Shown: in pieces, positions 26,411 to 33,382 of the stretch | Numbering within the stretch: the stretch's first letter is position 1 | Layout: every line of letters begins with the position of its first letter | DNA from: JANNMJ01 sp031425525 | GTDB lineage: Bacteria; Bacteroidota; Bacteroidia; Cytophagales; Hymenobacteraceae | Assembly: GCA_031425525.1 (NCBI GenBank) | Contig: JANPJM010000069.1 | Location: 124,001-188,000 of the forward strand | Length of the DNA stretch: 64,000 nt | Direction of reading: 5' to 3' | Made by a program: the position numbers and the translations under genes | The notes under the pieces: model-generated | The model's input: the letters and a program-made list of their open reading frames with translations, nothing else | Told to the model about the DNA's origin: nothing | The model's database searches: none

Positions 26411-26434
26411 CACCAGACCCATTACAGGTCTGGC
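26411..26434. terminator. Hairpin between converging AT-rich and hypothetical genes
   Basis: CCAGACC (26413-26419) pairs with GGTCTGG (26427-26433); the arms extend by two more bases with one mismatch. An A-rich stretch lies on the left side, fitting termination on the minus strand; it may serve both converging genes. Confidence 0.55.
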
Positions 26435-26459
26435 GCTTTCCATTTCAGCAAAAAAATAA

Positions 26460-27185
26460 TCAATACCCCTCCTTCCTGAACCCCCACTGCCGCAACTCGG
26501 CCTCAAACGTATCCGGGTAATTGGCTTTCAGTAAGTAAATAATGGCGCGCAACGCCTTCAGCACGGTGGCTTTTGCTTCGTTTTTATTGCTCACTTTGTG
26601 CGAGACGGTACCAGCATCGCTGCCACTTTTCTTCACTAGTTGCGCGTACTCGTCCAGCCAGGTTTGCCAGAAGGCGGTGCCGTACTTGCGCCCCGCGTAG
26701 GGCAGGGCGGTGGCGCCGGTGCCGAGTTTCTGAAGCAGCATCTCGACGCTCGCGACGCGCTCCTGCCGGTCATCGGGCCATTCCATATTCTTGCTTTTCT
26801 GCCCGACCAGCACCATTCCGTGGGCGGCGTACTGGGCGCGTCCGGCTTCTTTCGAGCCCGCCTCCTCGTTGATATACCCTTTCAGGAAAGGTAGGGCGTC
26901 ATCGGCGGCATCGTCGAGCGCGATTAGGCGCTGCACGTTCGGCGAGCGCTCGGCGGCCACACGGCGCTTACCAGTGAGGTTGGTGCCGAAATCGGTCAAC
27001 GCCGTAGCATAGGCCGCACTAGTGAGCCACAGTAGCGTAAGGGCCGGTACGGCGGCCCAGCGGGCAGCGGCGGCGGTGCCAATATCGAAAAGTGCCTGAT
27101 CACTGCGCGGCAGCAGCAGTTTCGGATTGACGGGGCGCTCGTTCGCGGGCGAGGCGCCGGAAAGGGGGGAAGCAGGGGTCTCCAT
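26460..27185 (-). CDS. Hypothetical protein
   Basis: 241 residues, family not recognised. The N-terminal 30 residues are Pro/Ser-rich (METPASPLSGASPANERPVN). A region resembling a repeat-free alpha-helical fold follows (TDFGTNLTGKRRVAAERSPN, LIALDDAADDALPFLKGYIN, QERVASVEMLLQKLGTGA) and a C-terminal KATVLKALRAIIYLLKANYP, then FEAELRQWGFRKEGY. No signal peptide or catalytic motif was seen. Start at ATG 27185 is supported by a TACGTTTG promoter 39 nt upstream with a palindromic operator-like site between promoter and start. Confidence 0.65.
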   Translation of the reverse strand: METPASPLSGASPANERPVNPKLLLPRSDQALFDIGTAAAARWAAVPALTLLWLTSAAYATALTDFGTNLTGKRRVAAERSPNVQRLIALDDAADDALPFLKGYINEEAGSKEAGRAQYAAHGMVLVGQKSKNMEWPDDRQERVASVEMLLQKLGTGATALPYAGRKYGTAFWQTWLDEYAQLVKKSGSDAGTVSHKVSNKNEAKATVLKALRAIIYLLKANYPDTFEAELRQWGFRKEGY

Positions 27186-27204
27186 GCAGGATGTTTTGGC
27201 AGAA

Positions 27205-27216
27205 GAACATATGTTC
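27205..27216. promoter_or_regulatory. Operator-like palindrome GAACATATGTTC
   Basis: A perfect 12-bp palindrome (GAAC-N4-GTTC), with flanking bases extending the symmetry (GGCAGAA on one side, TGCC on the other). It lies between the -7 element at 27225-27232 and the ATG at 27185, where a bound repressor would block transcription. The half-sites match the Gram-positive LexA (SOS) box core; which protein binds here is unknown. Confidence 0.5.
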
Positions 27217-27224
27217 TGCCGCCC

Positions 27225-27232
27225 CAAACGTA
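27225..27232 (-). promoter_or_regulatory. -7 promoter element of the hypothetical gene at 26460-27185
   Basis: Minus strand reads TACGTTTG, an exact TAnnTTTG match, 39 nt before ATG 27185. Confidence 0.55.
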
Positions 27233-27250
27233 GCAATTTTTCCACAGACC

Positions 27251-27478
27251 TCACCGGGGGCCAGTGGGTGCCGTGCAACTCCGTACCAGTGCCCACCGGG
27301 ACTCAGTGGGTGCCGTGCAACTCCGTACCAGTGCCCACCGGGGCTCAGGGGCTGCCGTGCAACTCCATATCAGTGCCCACCGGGGCTCAGGGGGTGCCGT
27401 GCAACTCCATACCAGTGCCCACCGGGGCTCAGGGGGGGGCGTGCAACTCCGTACCAGTGCCCACCGGGGTTTTGGGGC
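27251..27478. repeat. 42-bp tandem minisatellite, five units
   Basis: The word GTGCAACTCC recurs at 27273, 27315, 27357, 27399 and 27441, exactly 42 bp apart. Each unit is followed by (A/G)TA(C/T)CAGTGCCCACCGGG-type sequence, with single-base differences between units and an extra partial unit at the left edge. Because 42 is divisible by 3, all forward frames stay open and encode 14-residue repeats, but those frames run antisense through two real genes, so the repeat is judged non-coding. There are no unique spacers, so it is not CRISPR. It occupies most of the gap between the hypothetical gene and GNAT. Confidence 0.88.
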
Positions 27479-27513
27479 ATAAACTTCCCAACGTCACCCG
27501 CGCCGCAAGGAGC

Positions 27514-27978
27514 CTAGAGCGCGAGTTCCATCCGGACATCTGCGCGCGCGTAGGGCGTGTCTTTCGGCATCGTCACTTCCGCGAAGCCCAGCGACCGGTA
27601 AAGCGCCAGGGCGGGCGCCAAGCGGCGATTCGATTCGAGTACGAGACCGTGGGCGCCTACTTCCCGCGCTTTGCCGATGGCGGCTTCGCCGAGGGCGCGG
27701 CCGATGCCGCGGCCTTGGACGGCCCCGTCGACGGCCATTTTCGCCAGCTCGTAGCGGCTCGGTGTTTCCTTGATAAGGGCCACCGTGCCCACGATTTGCC
27801 CATCCAGCGCAGCCATCAAAATGTGGCCGCCGGGGGCGAGGATGTAGCCTTCCGGGTCATCGAGCATCTCGTCGTCGTGGGGTTCGATGGTAAAATATCG
27901 CTCGATCCAGGCGCGGTTGAGGTCGCGGAAGGCGCGGGCGTGTACGGGGGCGTACGGCAGGATGGTCGGGGAGGACAT
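27514..27978 (-). CDS. GNAT-family N-acetyltransferase
   Basis: 154 residues with the GNAT fold: N-terminal FRDLNRAWIERYFTIEPHDD, substrate strand HILMAALDGQIVGTVALIKE, motif A ELAKMAVDGAVQGRGIGRALGEAAI (the Q/RxxGxG/A acetyl-CoA loop QGRGIG) and motif B LVLESNRRLAPALALYRSLG then FAEV. It uses acetyl-CoA to modify an amine; the substrate is unknown. ATG 27978 is the family-like start. It lies downstream of, and on the same strand as, an HxlR regulator gene, which could control it. Confidence 0.9.
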   Translation of the reverse strand: MSSPTILPYAPVHARAFRDLNRAWIERYFTIEPHDDEMLDDPEGYILAPGGHILMAALDGQIVGTVALIKETPSRYELAKMAVDGAVQGRGIGRALGEAAIGKAREVGAHGLVLESNRRLAPALALYRSLGFAEVTMPKDTPYARADVRMELAL

Positions 27979-28139
27979 TGGCGACAGCGTGAACAAGCGG
28001 ATGAAGCCACGAAGGACGCGCAATCGCCCGCTGCCGCGCAAGAGCGAACTACCGCGGCCGGTAACGAACACGGCGGGAAGAAATGGGCGCTCGCTGCTGA
28101 AACGACTTTTTCGGGTCGCCGATCTTTTTTTAATTCTGC

Positions 28140-28469
28140 TCAATCCTCCTCCGCAGTAGTGGGCGCCGGGCGCGTCAGATGTTTCTGGCCCCACGCCCAC
28201 ATCTTTTTCAGCAGGGGGCACAGGGTGGCGCCGTATGCGGTCAGGCTATACTCCACGCGCGGCGGCACTTCCGGATATATGCGGCGGCTCACCAGCCCCG
28301 CCGCTGCCAGCTCGCGGAGTTGCTTGGTGAGAATACGCTCGCTGATGTGGCCCAGCTCGCGGCGTACGTCGCTGAAGCGGTGCGGCCCCGTCGATAAAAA
28401 AATCAGGATGGCGGCTTTATACTTCCCCTTGACAAGGGCCAGCAGCGCTTGAATGGGTTCGTCCAGCAT
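28140..28469 (-). CDS. HxlR-family winged-helix transcriptional regulator
   Basis: 109 residues: IQALLALVKGKYKAAILIFL, the winged-helix core FSDVRRELGHISERILTKQL, RELAAAGLVSRRIYPEVPPR then VEYSLTAYGATLCPLL, all standard for HxlR. Members sense thiols, aldehydes or quinones and usually regulate a neighbouring gene; the GNAT gene 161 bp downstream is the only obvious candidate. Family members often carry a redox Cys near the N-terminus, but here the only Cys is near the end (TLCPLL). ATG 28469 is preferred to a GTG one codon earlier. Confidence 0.92.
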   Translation of the reverse strand: MLDEPIQALLALVKGKYKAAILIFLSTGPHRFSDVRRELGHISERILTKQLRELAAAGLVSRRIYPEVPPRVEYSLTAYGATLCPLLKKMWAWGQKHLTRPAPTTAEED

Positions 28470-28503
28470 CACATTTAGAGCAGATATAGGGTCTAGTTAC
28501 GTG

Positions 28504-28531
28504 GTAGAGACGCAAAATTTTGCGTCTCTAC
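28504..28531. repeat. Perfect 28-bp palindrome
   Basis: The half-arm GTAGAGACGCAAAA (28504-28517) is followed directly by its exact reverse complement (28518-28531), without a loop. Similar GTAGAGACG-ended palindromes are dispersed in several bacterial phyla. It lies between the 3' end of the delta-60 gene and the HxlR start and could act as a terminator or protein-binding site. A tandem GAAATGGAAAAT word follows at about 28549-28576. Confidence 0.85.
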
Positions 28532-28585
28532 GCTCCAATGACGGGTGTGAAATGGAAAATGGGCGAAATGGAAAATCGAACCCTC

Positions 28586-31072
28586 TCACTCCACCACCAG
28601 CCGCTGCGTAGTACCGCCCACCCGTACCGTGTACAGGCCCGCCGCCAGCGCGGGCAGCGGCAGCGTAGCCGTACCCGTTGCTTTCTGGCCCACGCTACCG
28701 CTATACACCACATGACCGATGGCATCAATGAGTTGCACGCGCATATCGGGCGCGGTGGCCGGGGGCACGGTAAGCGTGAGGGCACCGCCTGCCCGCGCCG
28801 GGTTGGGGCGCAGGTCGAGGGGCGTAGCGGCGGGCCGGGTGGGGGGTGGGGGCGAGAGGAGAAGGCGCGAAACGAGGTGGTGCGGCTCGCCGCCGATGGT
28901 GCGGAAATCGCCCCAGAGGAGTAGCTTATCGGTGGTAGATGGCTGAAACGCCACCCCGATAGGGGTATGCGAGGCCGTATCGAGCGGAATCGCCACGGGG
29001 GTCACCGTCGGGTCAGGGGCGCCATCGGCGAGCAAAACCAGCAGCCGAGTAGCGGTTCCCTGGCCGCACATCACCACCAACCGGCCATCGGGGAGGAGCG
29101 TGCGGAGGACGGTCGAATCGGGGGCGCTGAACGAAGGATCAAGCGCGCCGGTAGCCGTCAGGCGTTGCAGGTTTTCCTGTTGAACACCCGTGGCGAGAGG
29201 AACCCGATTGACCAGTATGCGCCCATCGGCGAGCGGGAACACCGAGCGGGTGCGCCGACCGCTCAAGCTATCGTTGAATGTGGAATCGAGGCGGCCGGAC
29301 GGCATCAGCCGCACCAACGGCACCGTCTCGCCGAACGATACCAGTACCCGGCCATCGGGCTGCGGCCACACCCGCGAACTCCACGCGGAATATGAGTACG
29401 GGCGGCGCCCGAAATCTTCGACTCCATTTGGGCTTTGGCGGTACAGCACGGGATGGTGATTATTGCCCCCCATCCGAATCACGCGGTAGCCGGTCAGGAT
29501 GCGGCTGCCGTCGGGCATCTCCACGGCGGCTGTGGGGTGGAAGCCGGGGAGCTGTATTCCAATTGGGCTGTAGTAATTGGGGGCTAAGATGCCATCGGCT
29601 TGATGGTAGTTCAGGCCGGACGGCGATTCATAGACCGAATAGTCCGTTGCGCTCGTATAAAAACCGCCGGTACTACTGGTATTGAGCAGCGTGAGCCCAA
29701 TGTTCGGCGAGGTGGGCACACAGGTAAACCCTTGATCCAGGGCGCCATCGGCCTGAAACCGCCGTACCGCGCTTGGTGGCAGCGCCACCCCATCGGCGTA
29801 GGCGGCCGAGGTTTGGGTCAGAAACTGGCCCGATGGCAATGGCTGAATCGAACCGATGGCAGCCGGCACCAACAGCCGCGGCGCAAAGGCGGTATTGAGC
29901 GTTCCCGTGGCCGAAACATGCGCCAGCCACGGCCGCTTTACGCCCCCATACTGCCCAAATCTGCCTCCGATGAGGTAGCCGCTGCCGGTCGGCAATATCT
30001 GCCCAACGGTGCCCATTAACGGCACCCCAGATGCAAAGCCGGGATCGATGGCGCCGCGCGCATCCAGATGCCACAGGGCCGAGGTGCCCGGCTGCGTCGA
30101 GCTGGCGTAGCTTCCCACAATTGCCCCGCCCTGCCCATCAGGCACGATGGCGTTGAGGCCAAACGAATAGTGCGTAAACGGCGCCACGAACGTCGTGTCA
30201 AGCGAGCCATCAAGCCGCGCCCGCACCGCGTTGGCGTATCCTACAGTGGGGCTGTGAGACCAGTCGAAATCGCCGGCAACCAACAGTTGCCCATCCGATT
30301 GTTGAGCCAAGCCGGCCACGTACGGCCCCTGCAACCCCTTGGGAACGAAGGTGGTATCGAGAGCGCCAGTGGGAGATAACCGCAGTAAAAGAGATAAATA
30401 TCGATTGGGGAAAAGCGAACGACCTCCGACCAGTATGCCGCCATCCGCCTGTACCAATATACTCCGGACTTGGCCGGTCACCGTGCTGTCCATCACGAAA
30501 CCGGCATCAGGCTGGCCATCTGGCAGCAGCCGCGCAATACTCGCTGGGTATGGCGGGCGGACATAACCTGAAGCATTATTCCCGAGCAGAATCCGGCCGG
30601 CACCATCGAGCGCCAAACATCCCGGTGCAGACAGCCCTGCGTTACCCCCCACGAAAGCCGGGTCGGGCAAACCATTCGGCAACAGCCGCAGAACTTGCGG
30701 CACCGGCAACCCATTATAACTTTTGAAATTACCCGTCAGCAGCAGCTTGCCATCGGGTTGGAGCAGCAGCGCGGTGGGGGCCACATCCGGCCCGCTCCCG
30801 CCCCGATTGAAGGTGGGGTCGAGGGAGCCATCGGGCAGCAAGCGCCGCAATACCGGCGCTGCTTCGCTGGCGATGAACTGAAATTCACCGCTCACGATCA
30901 CGCGCCCATCGGGCTGCACCACGGCGCAGGTGTACGGGCTGGAGCCATTGGAAGCGTATTCGGCGGTAAGGTGCGGCGGCCGAAACGTAGGATCGAGGCG
31001 TTGGCCGTGGCTTGTAAGGCTCACGCCCAGCGCCGCCAGCAACAATAAAGGAGAGCAGAAACAAGAACGCAC
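28586..31072 (-). CDS. Secreted delta-60 repeat (DUF5122) beta-propeller protein with type IX sorting domain
   Basis: 828 residues. After a signal peptide (SPLLLLAALGVSLTSHGQ) come about a dozen delta-60 repeats with the pattern QPDGRVIVSGEF / RLLPDGSLDPTF / LLQPDGKLLLTGNF / RLLPNGLPDPAF, predicted to form beta-propellers. The end is a type IX secretion C-terminal domain: LDLRPNPARAGGALTLTVPP, MRVQLIDAIGHVVYSGSVG, LAAGLYTVRVGGTTQRLVVE. Such proteins are exported across the outer membrane by T9SS and anchored or released; ligand unknown. Start is GTG 31072, right at the signal peptide. Confidence 0.9.
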   Translation of the reverse strand: MRSCFCSPLLLLAALGVSLTSHGQRLDPTFRPPHLTAEYASNGSSPYTCAVVQPDGRVIVSGEFQFIASEAAPVLRRLLPDGSLDPTFNRGGSGPDVAPTALLLQPDGKLLLTGNFKSYNGLPVPQVLRLLPNGLPDPAFVGGNAGLSAPGCLALDGAGRILLGNNASGYVRPPYPASIARLLPDGQPDAGFVMDSTVTGQVRSILVQADGGILVGGRSLFPNRYLSLLLRLSPTGALDTTFVPKGLQGPYVAGLAQQSDGQLLVAGDFDWSHSPTVGYANAVRARLDGSLDTTFVAPFTHYSFGLNAIVPDGQGGAIVGSYASSTQPGTSALWHLDARGAIDPGFASGVPLMGTVGQILPTGSGYLIGGRFGQYGGVKRPWLAHVSATGTLNTAFAPRLLVPAAIGSIQPLPSGQFLTQTSAAYADGVALPPSAVRRFQADGALDQGFTCVPTSPNIGLTLLNTSSTGGFYTSATDYSVYESPSGLNYHQADGILAPNYYSPIGIQLPGFHPTAAVEMPDGSRILTGYRVIRMGGNNHHPVLYRQSPNGVEDFGRRPYSYSAWSSRVWPQPDGRVLVSFGETVPLVRLMPSGRLDSTFNDSLSGRRTRSVFPLADGRILVNRVPLATGVQQENLQRLTATGALDPSFSAPDSTVLRTLLPDGRLVVMCGQGTATRLLVLLADGAPDPTVTPVAIPLDTASHTPIGVAFQPSTTDKLLLWGDFRTIGGEPHHLVSRLLLSPPPPTRPAATPLDLRPNPARAGGALTLTVPPATAPDMRVQLIDAIGHVVYSGSVGQKATGTATLPLPALAAGLYTVRVGGTTQRLVVE

Positions 31073-31172
31073 AGTAAATAGGCGCCGGGAGAAGAGCCGC
31101 TTCCGTGGCGCCCGACGCCTCTAAGGTACTCAGTTGGGTAGCGCATAGTGACGTTATCTGCAAAATCTTAAC

Positions 31173-33245
31173 TCACCCTCGCGCCAGCACCACCGCCTCC
31201 GCCACCGAAAACACCGGCCGCTGACACGCGCCTTCAAAGCAGATGTAAATGGCCGTGCGGCCATCCACGGCGGTTTTGCCCGCCAGCATCGGCAGCGAAT
31301 CGGTGGGTTCTACGGAACCCGCCAGCACCGCCCCCGGCAGAAAAGCCGCGCCGATCTCGCGCCGGAATGCGTCGGCTTCCGGTCCCACAATCACCACTTC
31401 CGGGCTCGATGTCAGCAGCTCCTCGTACAGCGCCGCCCAGTTGCCAAGGTTGCCGATGAAGCCCGGTTGCTGTACGGTCAGGGGCCACACGGCCGCCAGC
31501 AGCGTGCGCGCCCGCGTCGTGTACGCCCGCTGCCCCGTGAGCAGCCCCACCGTGCGCAACGCCCGCGCCAGCAACGAATTGGACGCCGCGATGACGTTAT
31601 CGATCAACTCCTTCTTACGCGCAATCAGCGGTTGGGCGGTGGTGTCGTCGGTGTAAAACAGCGGCCCGTCGGGCGCGGCGGGGTCGGCGAAGTGGACGAG
31701 GGCGTAGCGCAGCAGCCCATCGGCGGCCGTCAGCCAACGCCCGTCGAAGGTGAGCTGGTAGAGGGCGGCGAGGCCATCGGCGACAGCGGCGTAATCTTCC
31801 AGGAAACCGGGTTGCGGGGCGCCGCCGGGCTTGAGGTTACGGCGGAGCGTTAGCCCATCGGGAGTAGTTCCCAGGGAATCCACCAAGAACTGTCCTACGC
31901 CCAGCGCCAACTCCAACGCTTCAGCGTCGTGAAACGCGCGGTGCGCATCGCAGAGCCCGCGCAGGGCCAGCCCGTTCCAGCCGGTGAGGAGCTTATCGTC
32001 GAGGCCGGGCCGGATGCGTGGCGCGCGGGCGGCCCGCAGGGCGGCGCGCCAACCGGCGGCGCGTTGCATCAATTCATCGAGGGTGAGGCCGTGGAGGGCG
32101 GCAAACTGCCCATCGGCGCCGCGCCGGTGCAGAATATTGACGCCGTGCCCCGGTTTCTCCTCCCAGTTGCCCGTTTCGGTGGCGCGGTAGTACGCCGCCA
32201 CCAGCCGCCGCTCGGCCGCATCCGGGAAAACGGCCGCCAGCTCGGCCCATGTCCAGACGTAGAACTTGCCTTCCACGCCCTCCGAATCGGCGTCGAGCGA
32301 CGCGTACAGCCCGCCTGAAACATCGCGCATCTCGCGCCCTAGCCACTCGATGGTAAGCTGCGCGGCGAGGCGCAATTCGGGGTCGCGGCTCACCTGAAAC
32401 GCCTCGGCATAAGCTGTCAGCAGCTGCCCGTTATCGTAGAGCATCTTCTCGAAATGCGGTACCAGCCAGTCGGCATCCACCGAATACCGCGCCCAGCCGC
32501 CGCCCACCTGGTCGAAGATGCCACCGCGCGCCATCTCGCGCAACGTCAGCAGCGAATGGTCGAGCGCGAGAGCCGCGCCGGTGCGTGCGTGGTAGCGTAG
32601 CAGCCACGCGTAGTGCGACGGCATCGGGAATTTCGGCGCGCGGTCGGTGCCGCCCCGAGCGCGGTCGAAGCTGTTCTGAAACTGGAAAAACGACTGATCG
32701 AGCGCCGCTGCGGGTAGCTCGGCGTCGGCTGCCGGCCCCACCGTCAGGCCATATTTCATCAGTTCGTCGGCGCCGAGGGCGGCCGTAAATTCATCAGCCG
32801 ATTTTTCGAGCGCCTCCCGTTGCTCGCGCCACGCCTTGTCTACGGAGCGCAGCAGGTTGGCCCACGGCGTAGGTGGCGCGTAGGTGAGGCCGTAGAACGG
32901 GCGCGCATCGGGCGTCAGAAAGACGTTCAGCGGCCAGCCGCCGCGCACGCCCATTGCCTGCACGGCGTCCATGTACACGGCATCTACGTCGGGGCGCTCC
33001 TCGCGGTCTACTTTGATGCACACGAACAACTCGTTCATCACGGCCGCAACGGCGTCGTTTTCAAACGATTCGTGTTCCATCACGTGGCACCAGTGGCACG
33101 CCGCGTACCCGATGCTCACCAAAATAGGCTTGTCTTCGGCGCCGGCTTTCGCCAGCGCTTCCTCGCCCCACGGGTACCACTCGACGGGGTTGTTCGCGTG
33201 TTGCAGCAAGTAGGGGCTCGATTCGGCGGTAAGGCGGTTGGGCAT
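31173..33245 (-). CDS. DUF255 thioredoxin-domain protein (YyaL/spermatogenesis-associated protein 20 family)
   Basis: 690 residues. The N-terminal thioredoxin-like domain starts NRLTAESSPYLLQHANNPVE and has CHWC at residues 50-53 in GYAACHWCHVMEHESF. It is followed by VDREERPDVDAVYMDAVQAM and GGWPLNVFLTPD. The C-terminal two-thirds is an (alpha/alpha)6-barrel resembling N-acylglucosamine epimerases (FDQVGGGWARYSVDADWLVP, HFEKMLYDNGQL, LLTGWNGLALRGL). Length and layout are typical. Function unproven; a redox or carbohydrate-related role is only suggested by the folds. Transcribed alone. Confidence 0.94.
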   Translation of the reverse strand: MPNRLTAESSPYLLQHANNPVEWYPWGEEALAKAGAEDKPILVSIGYAACHWCHVMEHESFENDAVAAVMNELFVCIKVDREERPDVDAVYMDAVQAMGVRGGWPLNVFLTPDARPFYGLTYAPPTPWANLLRSVDKAWREQREALEKSADEFTAALGADELMKYGLTVGPAADAELPAAALDQSFFQFQNSFDRARGGTDRAPKFPMPSHYAWLLRYHARTGAALALDHSLLTLREMARGGIFDQVGGGWARYSVDADWLVPHFEKMLYDNGQLLTAYAEAFQVSRDPELRLAAQLTIEWLGREMRDVSGGLYASLDADSEGVEGKFYVWTWAELAAVFPDAAERRLVAAYYRATETGNWEEKPGHGVNILHRRGADGQFAALHGLTLDELMQRAAGWRAALRAARAPRIRPGLDDKLLTGWNGLALRGLCDAHRAFHDAEALELALGVGQFLVDSLGTTPDGLTLRRNLKPGGAPQPGFLEDYAAVADGLAALYQLTFDGRWLTAADGLLRYALVHFADPAAPDGPLFYTDDTTAQPLIARKKELIDNVIAASNSLLARALRTVGLLTGQRAYTTRARTLLAAVWPLTVQQPGFIGNLGNWAALYEELLTSSPEVVIVGPEADAFRREIGAAFLPGAVLAGSVEPTDSLPMLAGKTAVDGRTAIYICFEGACQRPVFSVAEAVVLARG

Positions 33246-33247
33246 TA

Positions 33248-33343
33248 TGTGGTGCGGACTTCAGTCCGCAGTTTACCGGTTACTCGTGCTGTTTGGGCTG
33301 TTCGTCGTCGTGTCAAACGACAGACTGAACTCCGCGCTACACA
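33248..33343. repeat. Inverted repeat carrying the GCGGACT(T)CAGTCCGC word
   Basis: Left end TGTGGTGCGGACTTCAGTC (33248-33266) is complementary, with a few mismatches, to GACAGACTGAACTCCGCGCT (33319-33338) plus ACACA. The inner GCGGACTTCAGTCCGC is itself a palindrome. A partial copy (GCGGACTGAAGTCCACGCTA) occurs at 9282-9301, so this is a dispersed repeat. Confidence 0.65.
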
Positions 33344-33378
33344 AAAAAAACGCGGCCCGCCTTTCGGTAGGCCGCGTT
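33343..33378 (-). terminator. Rho-independent terminator of the GSCFA gene
   Basis: On the minus strand AACGCGGCC (33378-33370) pairs with GGCCGCGTT (33357-33349) and is followed by a run of T. It lies just below the stop codon at 33383. Confidence 0.88.
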
Positions 33379-33382
33379 GGCT

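Noticed and set aside
27251..27478. CRISPR array
   Set aside because: Repeats are contiguous at 42 bp with no unique spacers and no cas genes nearby.
27127..28452. Long forward open frame of 441 codons containing 14-residue repeats
   Set aside because: It reads antisense through the GNAT and HxlR genes; the repeats are merely the 42-bp minisatellite, which keeps all forward frames open because 42 is a multiple of 3.
31173..33245. DsbD- or Sco-type copper/thiol partner for the oxidase
   Set aside because: The CHWC protein is a full-length DUF255/YyaL protein with an epimerase-like barrel and no signal peptide, so a role in oxidase assembly is not supported.
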